DNA of 16,901 bases, from positions 1 to 16,901 of the forward strand of contig JBLHGU010000108.1 of the NCBI GenBank assembly GCA_047615875.1, written 5' to 3'. Shown here in pieces: positions 1 through 6,977 of this stretch (position 1 is the first letter of the stretch; every line of letters begins with the position of its first letter). Made by a program: the position numbers and the translations under genes. This DNA is from JBLHGU01 sp047615875 (GTDB lineage: Bacteria; Pseudomonadota; Gammaproteobacteria; Arenicellales; CAJQKF01). Below the pieces are notes generated by a model, which was given only the letters and a program-made list of their open reading frames with translations, had not been told where the DNA came from and made no database searches.

Positions 1-89
1 CCTCGCTTATGAAGACGGATAACGGTTCGGCGCAATTGTTCCCGTGCTGCCGGCTCTAAACTTCGTGTATCTATGCGTTCTGTTTCCAT
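1..89 (-). CDS. IS630-family transposase, N-terminal fragment cut by the window edge
   Basis: Reading the minus strand from the ATG at 89-87 gives an open frame to the window edge that begins METERIDTRSLEPAAREQL and continues into RRTVIRLHKR. This matches the start of IS630-type transposases, where a basic helix-turn-helix opens with a pattern like 'LxPxAREQLRRTVIRLHK'. Only about 29 residues are visible, so the catalytic DDE domain and the far end of the element cannot be judged. A purine-rich GAGAG lies directly upstream of the ATG. The terminal inverted repeat should lie between 90 and about 270, but I could not fix its border without the other end. It could also be a stand-alone winged-helix protein of the same family. 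Confidence 0.6.
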   Translation of the reverse strand, partial: METERIDTRSLEPAAREQLRRTVIRLHKR

Positions 90-277
90 CTCTCGATTAC
101 AACATAACCGTACGTATTATTATTGCCGGGTTAATAGTATCAGGTGCTAATCCGAATCGCCGTATCCAATAAAACCTAGGCATCCATCAAGAGCCATAAA
201 AACAGTTCAAATTAGTACAAAATGAATTGTTCAATCAGAAGTTACTCTGAGATGAATGCCAGGTGGTGTCTATTGAG

Positions 278-1357
278 TTACAAATTAAACCGCTTGCCTG
301 ATTTAGGCAGGATGAACTCAACGTTTAAGTCATTCAGTTCGTTCAGTTGACCCATGATGAGCAACGATGAATCGGTATTATGGTTGAGTGAAGGTTTAAT
401 GTGGGTAACTATAATTTTCAATCCGTGTAATGCGCTTTCTGGTGACAGTGGGTCCACTAAATTCGCTAGTACATACAACTCTTTCATCATCCAGTATGGT
501 GTGAGGTGTCCAAAAAGTAACTTGTCTGGGTGATCGGAGGGAAAGGATGATTCGAGGAAAATGCCACGCAAAGATTTATTCCGAACTAACGGTGCGATTG
601 ATTCCCAGACCCGTTGTAGCTTGTTGCTTTGTTCTATCTCATCGGGTCCAACATCGCCAAAATAAAGTAAATAGTCATCAGTGGATCTGAGCAAAAAGGC
701 TGTAGAAGTATAGTTTTTGGAATGGCTCAAGGGATAGGCAGTGATACCCAAGCCAGTTTCTGTCACCTGATGCTCTTCGGCTGGTTTTAATCTTACATAT
801 TCGTATTTATTTAGCCTAATTCCCTCGCCTTCATTTGAAAAATTAGGCCAGATTTTCCAGTTAAAAAGATGATCTCGAATGTTATTGATAGTGGATGGTA
901 AGCCAAGGATCGGCTTGGCGGTGTCATCAGGCGAATTGATTACCATGCCTGCGAGATGATCGATGTGTGAGTGGGAGATGGCGTAAGCTTTAATATGGTT
1001 TTGTAATGCCATACGGGCAGGACTCACGGATGAATCAGTTGGTATACCTATGAAATTAAGGCTACCTGATTGTTCTGCACGTCTAAGCCCGTCTAGAATT
1101 GTTCCGGCATCCAATGCTATAAAGTTATTTTTAGAAATCGTTGAAACCAGATAGGCAGAAAGGTCAGACTCAGTCAGGCCGCCTTTAGTGCCCAGCGGAA
1201 TAACTGTAAATGCTGCATCGCTAGCGCAAGCCGTTGCAATGGAATGTGTGCCAGAAAACGAGTATACAAATGCCAATAGAACGAAACAAATGTAGACCGG
1301 ACTCAAGCTCCTAGTGCGTTTTTTCACCAACCTGATCGGTAGAGTAAATCTAGGCAC
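278..1357 (-). CDS. Exported class II 3',5'-cyclic-nucleotide phosphodiesterase (MBL fold)
   Basis: This 359-residue protein should hydrolyse cAMP or cGMP. It carries the class II phosphodiesterase signature, seen as HSHIDHLAGMVINSP at residues 129-143; H129, H131, D133 and H134 are the expected zinc ligands. Further ligands fit H212 (SHS), D235 (YFGDVGPD) and H319 (VTHIKPS), all in the order of the yeast PDE1 / Vibrio CpdP family. The N-terminus has a basic stretch (RLVKKRTR) and a hydrophobic segment at about 20-44 ending in ATACASDA, a probable signal peptide, so the enzyme probably acts in the periplasm. The start is GTG at 1357-1355, with AGGT about 9 bases upstream on the minus strand. 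The gene stands alone, downstream of about 400 bases without a clear gene. Length is normal for the family. The family call is firm; the exact nucleotide substrate is not shown. Confidence 0.88.
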   Translation of the reverse strand: MPRFTLPIRLVKKRTRSLSPVYICFVLLAFVYSFSGTHSIATACASDAAFTVIPLGTKGGLTESDLSAYLVSTISKNNFIALDAGTILDGLRRAEQSGSLNFIGIPTDSSVSPARMALQNHIKAYAISHSHIDHLAGMVINSPDDTAKPILGLPSTINNIRDHLFNWKIWPNFSNEGEGIRLNKYEYVRLKPAEEHQVTETGLGITAYPLSHSKNYTSTAFLLRSTDDYLLYFGDVGPDEIEQSNKLQRVWESIAPLVRNKSLRGIFLESSFPSDHPDKLLFGHLTPYWMMKELYVLANLVDPLSPESALHGLKIIVTHIKPSLNHNTDSSLLIMGQLNELNDLNVEFILPKSGKRFNL

Positions 1358-1754
1358 TTAATGTTACCTGTTCAATCTGAAACCATTTTATTCCAAAAAA
1401 ATTATAGTACCCGCAACTAGAGAAGATGAAAATTGCCAACCAATACGATTGCGGAAGAAAATTTCTGATAAATGCACTACCCATAAAAGCTTCCAAAAAA
1501 CTAATATTGTTGAATTTCGCAGCAGACTATTGGTGTTGGATTTCCACAAATCAACTTGTCGAGTACAGACTTGTTCATAAGATTGTAGATCGGTATTACT
1601 CAATATTTCTTAACTTCATAGAGATCGAAGGAAGATTCGCTACCTTTATGTATCCTTCTGGAGTTTGTGGAATACGTCAAATACAACCTTGTAGAACCCT
1701 CTTATCGATATTGAGTGGAAATCAGAGGTACCTATATCTATTCATTTGCTGATT
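1358..1754. other. Gap of about 400 bases with no supported gene
   Basis: The stretch is AT-rich. It contains an open plus-strand frame at 1426-1752 (ATG preceded by AGAGAAG) and a minus-strand frame at 1388-1603. Neither translation has a recognisable motif, a credible composition or a convincing initiation context. The promoter of the phosphodiesterase gene must lie at the left end, but no clear -35/-10 pair stands out. No intrinsic terminator is visible for the minus-strand gene ending at 1755. It may be remains of a decayed gene, but nothing positive supports that. Confidence 0.5.
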
Positions 1755-2642
1755 TTAATAGGTCACTGGACCTGCATAGTAGGGTAGGTGGTCTATTCGT
1801 GGGGTATAGCTGCCATCATCGATGCAGGACTGCACATGGGCGGCAATATCTTCCATACGAGCAAACCATACGTCACCCTTGTTCTTCATGTAGTCGATCA
1901 GTTCGATTACTTTCTCCCAGCGTGCTAACCGTCCGGTGGCGAAAGGGTGCCAGACCGTAACCCATAAACCACCATGCTTATACATAGCATCGAATTCCTC
2001 TCTGAAAACGTCCATACCACGTGATGGAGACTGTATTGGCATCATGTAGTCTAGATCCATGGAGTGAACAAACTGTGGCCAGTCGTCCATGCCCCAATAG
2101 GAAGGCAATTCGATTAACTGACCTTTGTCGGTTCTTAACACATAAGGCACATCATCGCCCATGAGCGACGCATCGTACTTGAAGCCCTCTTCAATTAAAT
2201 GGTCAATAGAGTTGTCAGAAAAATTATACAACGGTGCACGCCAGCCTCGCGGTCGTTGGCCAGTTACATTGTTGATCACATCTATGCCACGTTTGAGCCA
2301 GTGCATTTCCTCTTCCCGTGATAAGGCATTGGGGTTCTCATGAATATAGCCATGGTGGGCAACCTCGTGCCCGCCATCCACCATGGTTTTCACCACATCG
2401 GTATATTGCTCAATACACCAGGCGGGGACATAGAATGTTTGCTGAATATCAAATTCACGGTAGGTGTTAAGTATTCGCTTGATCGAAACTTCTGGTCCAT
2501 AACGCAACATGGAAAGGGCGGAGACTCTTCGGTGCCCGGTTTTAGGGTGTTCCAGATGAATCAGGCTGTCAGCATCCATATCAAAGGTGATTGCAATAGC
2601 ACATCTTGCATTATTCGGCCAGGGTACTGGGTTGTCGATCAT
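1755..2642 (-). CDS. NodB-fold polysaccharide-deacetylase-family amidohydrolase, cytoplasmic
   Basis: The protein belongs to the NodB-homology carbohydrate esterase 4 family, in the branch related to PuuE-type allantoinases and Helicobacter-PgdA-like enzymes. Numbered from the start MIDNPVPW, motif 1 is TFDMDADS (D21, D23), the metal-binding motif is HHGYIH (H97, H101), motif 3 is RGWRAPLY (R132-Y139) and the last catalytic His is in WHPFATGR (H232). I place the start at 2642, because the 24 residues added by the upstream ATG at 2714 look untranslated and the family begins a few residues before the first beta strand. That gives 295 residues, usual for this branch. There is no signal peptide, so a small cytoplasmic amide is likelier than cell-wall glycan as substrate. 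It is divergent from the acyl-CoA dehydrogenase operon (about 190 bases between starts), which suggests shared control. The specific substrate is unknown. Confidence 0.82.
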   Translation of the reverse strand: MIDNPVPWPNNARCAIAITFDMDADSLIHLEHPKTGHRRVSALSMLRYGPEVSIKRILNTYREFDIQQTFYVPAWCIEQYTDVVKTMVDGGHEVAHHGYIHENPNALSREEEMHWLKRGIDVINNVTGQRPRGWRAPLYNFSDNSIDHLIEEGFKYDASLMGDDVPYVLRTDKGQLIELPSYWGMDDWPQFVHSMDLDYMMPIQSPSRGMDVFREEFDAMYKHGGLWVTVWHPFATGRLARWEKVIELIDYMKNKGDVWFARMEDIAAHVQSCIDDGSYTPRIDHLPYYAGPVTY

Positions 2643-2833
2643 ATTATTAGCCCGGAATATTAAAGAGTAAGTGAAATTCAGTGAGGATGTCCTGGAAGTT
2701 CTTGCCAGGCCCATGAAGTAACTGACGAATCCGCAGTAACTAACGTATCATTCGAAGTGTCAATAAACAATATTTTATCGAAAATGAAAAGAAGAATAAA
2801 CCGTAGTCAGGACATTGGATAAGGAGTAAATGA
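2643..2833. promoter_or_regulatory. Divergent intergenic region between deacetylase-like gene and catabolic operon
   Basis: These roughly 190 bases separate two divergent genes and must hold both promoters. On the minus strand a TTGACA (reverse complement of TGTCAA at about 2757-2762) is a good -35 candidate, but no convincing -10 lies at the right spacing. On the plus strand the AT-rich run around 2765-2780 could hold a -10. The clear element is the ribosome binding site AAGGAG at 2821-2826, which fixes the start of the acyl-CoA dehydrogenase at 2834. Confidence 0.35.
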
Positions 2834-3997
2834 ATGACCAATGATAAACACATTTTTGATCTTAATTCGGAAACTGGCGCAGAGCAGCAGGCTGTGGTCG
2901 ACGCAGTGGATCGATTCGCACAAGAATGCCTGGCACCCATGGCCAGAACAGTGGATGAAACTAGTGAATTTGCCGGTTGTCATATACCCGCTATGTCCAA
3001 AGTCGGTTTAATGGGAATGAATTTGCCAGAGCAGTGGGGTGGGCTGGATATATCAGCACAAACACTTTTAGAAGCAGTGGCAGCGGTGGCTGGTGCCTGT
3101 GGGTCTACGGCTTCTCTTCTAACCGCACATTTCCTGGCGACTGATGCCATTCTTTTGGGGGGTGATGATGCCCAACGACAACGTTACTTGCCAGATTCAG
3201 CTAGTGGCAAGAAGCTGGGCGCCTTTGCCTTAACCGAATCCGATGCTGGCTCCAATCCAGCAGATATGCGCGTCCAGGCAATAGCGGAGCAGGGTGGCTA
3301 TCGTATCCAGGGATCCAAACAATTCATTTCTAACGGCGGTGCAGCAGATTATCTGGTGGTTTTTGCCCTAACAGACCCCGATGCTGGGCACAGGGGGATT
3401 AGCGCTTTTATTGTTGATAGCGATACCCAGGGATTCACCGCCGGGCCGGCAGAAAAAACCATGGGCCTGAAGGGTGGCCATGTATTTCCGTTACAGTTCG
3501 ATTGTTTCGTGCCTACAGAAAATCGTCTTGGTGGTGAAGGTAGTGGGTTTCGAACCGCTATGCGTGTGCTCGATAATGGTAGGTTGGAGGTAGCGGCTAT
3601 GTGTATTGGTATTGCCCGGGCCGCATTGAATGCCGCAACGAATTGGGCAAAGGAGCGGCAGATATCAGGTAAACCAGTGAGCAATTTCCAGGGTATACAA
3701 TGGATGATTGCCGATATGGCGACACAGCTTGAGGCTGCTACTCTAATGGCCAGAAATGCGGCGTGTAAACGCAGCCTTGGCGAAGGTTTTAGCAAAGAAA
3801 GTGCCATGGCAAAAGTGTTTGCGTCAGAAATGGCCGACAAAGTGACGGATCTCGCATTACAAATTCATGGCGGCTATGGCTACAGTCGAGACTTTCCCCT
3901 CGAGCGGTATGTGCGAGATGTTCGCATAATGAGAATTTACGAAGGCTCCTCAGAAATTCAGCGTAACATCATTGCGCGCCATGTGCTGAGTGACTAG
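2834..3997 (+). CDS. Acyl-CoA dehydrogenase family protein
   Basis: A full-length (387 residue) FAD-dependent acyl-CoA dehydrogenase, which would oxidise an acyl-CoA thioester to the 2-enoyl form and pass electrons to electron-transfer flavoprotein. Visible family landmarks are PEQWGG (65-70), the FAD/substrate signature FALTESDAGSN (131-141), KQFISNGG (162-169), the flavin-binding stretch SNFQGIQWMIADM (283-295) and the C-terminal IHGGYGYSRDFPLERYVRD. The catalytic base of the short/medium-chain class is E370 in IYEGSSEIQR. The start is ATG 2834, 7 bases after a strong AAGGAG; an ATG four bases earlier stops after four codons. It is the first gene of an apparent operon with the FAD oxidoreductase at 4098 and the PLP enzyme at 5476. 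The presence of a CoA step suggests degradation of a branched or short acyl chain. The acyl substrate cannot be read from the sequence. Confidence 0.9.
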   Translation: MTNDKHIFDLNSETGAEQQAVVDAVDRFAQECLAPMARTVDETSEFAGCHIPAMSKVGLMGMNLPEQWGGLDISAQTLLEAVAAVAGACGSTASLLTAHFLATDAILLGGDDAQRQRYLPDSASGKKLGAFALTESDAGSNPADMRVQAIAEQGGYRIQGSKQFISNGGAADYLVVFALTDPDAGHRGISAFIVDSDTQGFTAGPAEKTMGLKGGHVFPLQFDCFVPTENRLGGEGSGFRTAMRVLDNGRLEVAAMCIGIARAALNAATNWAKERQISGKPVSNFQGIQWMIADMATQLEAATLMARNAACKRSLGEGFSKESAMAKVFASEMADKVTDLALQIHGGYGYSRDFPLERYVRDVRIMRIYEGSSEIQRNIIARHVLSD

Positions 3998-4031
3998 CAG
4001 GCTGGTTGTTAACTTGAAACGAGACGCAGTA

Positions 4032-4061
4032 TTGCAATAACAGGAATAAAATTCCTATATT
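4032..4061 (+). promoter_or_regulatory. Possible internal promoter with a palindrome in its spacer
   Basis: TTGCAA at 4032-4037 and TATATT at 4056-4061 form a sigma70-like pair with an 18-base spacer, 37 bases upstream of the FAD oxidoreductase start. The spacer ends in the perfect inverted repeat AGGAATAAAATTCCT (4042-4056, 6-base arms, 3-base centre), placed where a repressor could block polymerase. The same palindrome could instead act as a weak hairpin after the acyl-CoA dehydrogenase; it is not followed by a T tract. Confidence 0.3.
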
Positions 4062-4097
4062 ATTCTCATCAGTCGGAAATATTTTAGAATAGAAAGC

Positions 4098-5429
4098 ATG
4101 TCAAGAATCATACAAACTGGCGGTGTTAACCTGGAACCAACGGATTCAGGTTGGTTTGCCACCATGGGTAAAACAAAAACTGCAGGTAATCTTAATCAGG
4201 AAATTAGTTGTGACTGGTTGGTTATAGGTGGCGGTTGGATGGGTTTGCACGCCGCCAGACGCCTTGCTGAACTTGCCCCAGAGGATTCTATTGCACTGGT
4301 GGATGCCGGTCGAATTGGTAATAATGCCGCCGGTCGATGTGCAGGTTTTGCTATTGATCTTGCCCATAATCCGCGTAACCCGAATTTTGCGGAAGATATT
4401 AAAGGAAACCAGGAAGAGAACCATATAAACCTTGAAGGCATTGCTTATATGCGGCAAGCCGTTGAGGAGCACGGCGTGACGTGTGACTGGGATGCTCAGG
4501 GTAAATACCACGGTGCGGCAACCCAGAAGGGTATTAAAAATCTCGAAGGATTTGCTGTTGCACTGGATAGATTAAATCAACCATATGACTGGATTGACTC
4601 AGAGCAGATCAAAGCGGTAACGGGCAGTAGTCACTATATAAGGGCGTTACATGCACCTGGAACCGTTTTGTTTCAGCCAGCTATGTACCTGCACAAAGCC
4701 ATGCTGGCTTTGCCGTCGAATGTCGATGTGTACGAGAAGACACCGGTAATGGAGATAGAACTAGATAATCAACAACACATCTGTAGAACAGACAAGAACA
4801 TTATTCGCACTAAGAATATCATTCTTTGTAACAATGGCTACTTAACTCGTTGTGGTTTTTTTGAAAATACGGCGATTCCTGTCTACACCTATGCCAGTCT
4901 TACCCGGCCACTAACCGAAAGCGAGGCCATAAGTATTGGCGGCGGCGGAGCGTTTGGCGTTATTCCCGCCGATAGTTTTGGCACAACGGTTAGAAGAACT
5001 CAAGACAACAGACTATTTATGCGCAATTTGTATTCCTATGGCACAAACTTCAGTTCAACGTTAGCTGACGTGAAGTCCGCGCAGAAAAAGCACCAAATTG
5101 CATTTAGCAGGCGCTACCCTGAGATTTCCAAAATAGGTTTCGAACACAGCTGGGGCGGCATGATGACCTTGTCACATAATGGTGGCATGGTGTTTGGCAA
5201 GCTGTCCGACCGGGTTTACGGTACCGCATTCTGCAATGGCACCGGCGTGTCGCGAGGCACGACTTTTGGCAAAGCCATAGCAGAATTTGCTTTGGGTCAG
5301 GATTCGAAATCAATTAGAATTCTGCAATCCAGGGCTCAGCCGATCAAAAAGTATACTGAGCTTGTCACCCGCATCGGTGTCAATGTTTCAACCTCTTATC
5401 GCTTCATGCAAGCGGGTAAAGAGGTTTAA
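4098..5429 (+). CDS. FAD-dependent amine/amino-acid oxidoreductase (DAO family, PuuB/OrdL-like)
   Basis: This 443-residue protein belongs to the DAO (D-amino-acid oxidase-like) flavoprotein family, in the branch of gamma-glutamylputrescine oxidase. The Rossmann motif is LVIGGGWMGLHAARRLAEL (41-59; G44, G46, G49), with the ribose-binding acidic residue D69 and the conserved NNAAGRCAGFAIDLAHNPRNP-like block at 75-95. The C-terminal part has FEHSWGGMMTLSHNG (348-362) and YGTAFCNGTGVSRGTTFGKAIAE (374-396), typical of the second FAD/substrate region. The 38 residues ahead of the Rossmann strand match the N-terminal extension of this branch, which supports ATG 4098 even though its ribosome binding site (AGAAAG) is weak. 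It would oxidise a C-N bond of an amine or N-acyl amine, giving an aldehyde or imine plus reduced flavin. It is the second gene of the operon. The family is certain; the substrate is open. Confidence 0.85.
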   Translation: MSRIIQTGGVNLEPTDSGWFATMGKTKTAGNLNQEISCDWLVIGGGWMGLHAARRLAELAPEDSIALVDAGRIGNNAAGRCAGFAIDLAHNPRNPNFAEDIKGNQEENHINLEGIAYMRQAVEEHGVTCDWDAQGKYHGAATQKGIKNLEGFAVALDRLNQPYDWIDSEQIKAVTGSSHYIRALHAPGTVLFQPAMYLHKAMLALPSNVDVYEKTPVMEIELDNQQHICRTDKNIIRTKNIILCNNGYLTRCGFFENTAIPVYTYASLTRPLTESEAISIGGGGAFGVIPADSFGTTVRRTQDNRLFMRNLYSYGTNFSSTLADVKSAQKKHQIAFSRRYPEISKIGFEHSWGGMMTLSHNGGMVFGKLSDRVYGTAFCNGTGVSRGTTFGKAIAEFALGQDSKSIRILQSRAQPIKKYTELVTRIGVNVSTSYRFMQAGKEV

Positions 5430-5475
5430 TGCCTGCAGCAGGTTTTTATCCTTTAACTAATACGAGATAGCAAGA

Positions 5476-6663
5476 GTGAGCGAGAAAAAATTATCCCCGG
5501 CGACCCAATGCATTTGGGCCGGTGAAGAATCATCCTTGATTCAGGGTGCGACCCAGGTGCCTGTGGTCCATAGTGTGGGCTTTGGTTATAAGGATATTGA
5601 TGAATGGCAGCAGGTGGCACTTGGCCAGAAACCTGGTCACATCTATGGTCGCAATACCAATCCTACAGTAGATGTTTTCGAGGATAAGGTCAGACAGCTG
5701 GAACATGCCGAATCGGCCACCAGTGCCGCCACCGGCATGGCGATTATTAGCAGCACCCTGTTTGCATTGCTCAAGCCTGGCCAGCGGGTGGTATCGGTTA
5801 AAGATACTTATGGTGGAACTAACGTACTATTCAGCGAATTTTTGCCGCGCTTTAATATCGATATAACGCTGTGTGATACCACAGATCATGAGCAGATCGA
5901 AGCCGAAATAGCCAAAGGTTGTGATGTGGTGTATCTGGAAAGCCCCACTAACCCCACCACTAAAATTTTAGATATAGCGAGACTTTCTGCTGCAGGTAAA
6001 GCAATCGGGGCTACGATCATTGTCGATAACACTTTCGCCACACCGATTAATCAGCAGCCTCTATCATTAGGAGCAGATCTGGTTTTACATAGTGCCACCA
6101 AGTTTCTCGGCGGTCACGCAGATGCTTTAGGTGGTGTTATTTGCGGAACCAAAGATTTGGTGCACAAGGTTTATCATTACCGTGAAATTAATGGCGCAAC
6201 ACTGAGTGCTGATGCGGCCTATATGTTGCTGCGCGGCATGAAAACCCTTGATCTACGTATCCAGCGCCAAAACGCCAGTGCATTGGAGATAGCCACGTTT
6301 CTTGAGCAACATCCAGCGGTGGAGCAGGTTTTTTATCCCGGACTTGAATCCCATAGTGGACACTCCATTGCCAGACAACAAATGACAGGCTTTGGCGGTA
6401 TGCTGAGTTTTATGTTGAAAGAAAACCACTTCGATGCAGTGCGCAAGTTTGTACCCCGCCTGAACTATGCCCACGCAGCGGCTAATCTCGGTGCCGTGGA
6501 AACGACGGTTGGTCCCCCAGCCACTACCAGCCATGTAGAATGTACTGCTGAAGAACGCGCAGCCATGGGTATTCCCGAGAGTTTGATTCGTTACTCCACG
6601 GGAATTGAAAACATAGATGATCTTAAGAATGATCTGAGTCAGGCCTTAGAAATATTCTCATGA
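5476..6663 (+). CDS. Cys/Met-metabolism PLP enzyme (cystathionine gamma-synthase/lyase family)
   Basis: A 395-residue fold-type I PLP enzyme of the trans-sulfuration family. The Schiff-base lysine is K209 in SATKFLGGHADALGG. Phosphate contacts from the neighbouring subunit are Y57 and R59 (IYGRNTNPT), the ring-stacking residue is Y112 (DTYGGTN), the pyridine-nitrogen aspartate is D184 (VDNTFATP), and the substrate-carboxylate arginine is R372 (IRYSTGIENIDDL). Everything needed for activity is present. Members catalyse gamma- or beta-elimination or replacement on amino acids carrying a leaving group; synthase, lyase and sulfhydrylase cannot be told apart here. The start is GTG 5476 (MSEKK). 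It lies 46 bases after the oxidoreductase; a short CCTGCAGCAGG palindrome followed by five T (5432-5447) sits in that gap. Its place in a catabolic operon suggests a specialised role rather than general methionine synthesis. Confidence 0.88.
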   Translation: MSEKKLSPATQCIWAGEESSLIQGATQVPVVHSVGFGYKDIDEWQQVALGQKPGHIYGRNTNPTVDVFEDKVRQLEHAESATSAATGMAIISSTLFALLKPGQRVVSVKDTYGGTNVLFSEFLPRFNIDITLCDTTDHEQIEAEIAKGCDVVYLESPTNPTTKILDIARLSAAGKAIGATIIVDNTFATPINQQPLSLGADLVLHSATKFLGGHADALGGVICGTKDLVHKVYHYREINGATLSADAAYMLLRGMKTLDLRIQRQNASALEIATFLEQHPAVEQVFYPGLESHSGHSIARQQMTGFGGMLSFMLKENHFDAVRKFVPRLNYAHAAANLGAVETTVGPPATTSHVECTAEERAAMGIPESLIRYSTGIENIDDLKNDLSQALEIFS

Positions 6664-6920
6664 CGATGGAAGAGCTGGTCATGTGCATTCTGGCCACTTT
6701 GGCTACCCAATAACGGCTAACTATGACCGTACAGGAGTATCTACTTGAAGAGCTAAAGTGAATATCAAAGGAACTTCGGAGTCAGAGTAAAATTAATATC
6801 GTCTTATTCTGGTTAGGCAGAGGCTATATTCAACATTGATCCTGGTTTGATCAATTGTTGAAAGTTCCCATCGCGCATGCTTTAAACTTAATCAGCAATA
6901 CGTAGAAGTTTAGACAGCGT
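6664..6920. other. Intergenic stretch with one imperfect hairpin, no gene
   Basis: No coding frame of credible length is present. The arms ATTGATC (6835-6841) and GATCAAT (6849-6855) are a perfect inverted repeat around a 7-base loop, and CAAC/GTTG extend it with one bulged base. No T tract follows, so it is more likely an operator-like site than an intrinsic terminator. The terminator of the upstream operon is not evident. Confidence 0.4.
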
Positions 6921-6977
6921 ATGGCCGGAGGATTATCAGGCATTTTAACTTTGCTGACCTCGTTTTCTATTTCATGA
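6921..6977 (+). CDS. Possible 18-residue leader peptide coupled to the downstream gene
   Basis: ATG 6921 opens a frame translating to MAGGLSGILTLLTSFSIS. Its TGA at 6975-6977 overlaps the ATG of the large membrane gene at 6974 in an ATGA arrangement. The downstream gene has no Shine-Dalgarno sequence of its own, so translational coupling to this small frame would explain its initiation. Against this, the small frame also lacks a strong ribosome binding site. It is not a recognised attenuation peptide, having no run of one regulatory amino acid. Confidence 0.3.
   Translation: MAGGLSGILTLLTSFSIS

Noticed and set aside
1426..1752. 108-codon plus-strand frame and an overlapping minus-strand frame (1388-1603)
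   Set aside because: Neither has a recognisable domain, plausible composition or good initiation signal; the region is AT-rich and frames of this length arise by chance.
2340..2663. Plus-strand frame of 107 codons opposite the deacetylase-like gene
   Set aside because: Lies antisense inside a gene with all NodB motifs; no independent evidence.
2643..2714. Upstream ATG at 2714 as the start of the deacetylase-like gene
   Set aside because: The extra 24 residues look neither like a signal peptide nor like family sequence, while ATG 2642 begins where the family begins. There is no clear ribosome binding site at either, so a small doubt remains.
3349..3840. 163-codon minus-strand frame inside the acyl-CoA dehydrogenase
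   Set aside because: Antisense shadow of a complete gene; no motif of its own.
5432..5447. CCTGCAGCAGG followed by five T as an intrinsic terminator
   Set aside because: The usable stem is only four base pairs around a three-base loop, too weak to end transcription; the PLP gene starts 28 bases later and appears to be in the same operon.
6835..6855. Inverted repeat taken as the terminator of the catabolic operon
   Set aside because: It is about 170 bases past the stop and has no T tract on either strand.
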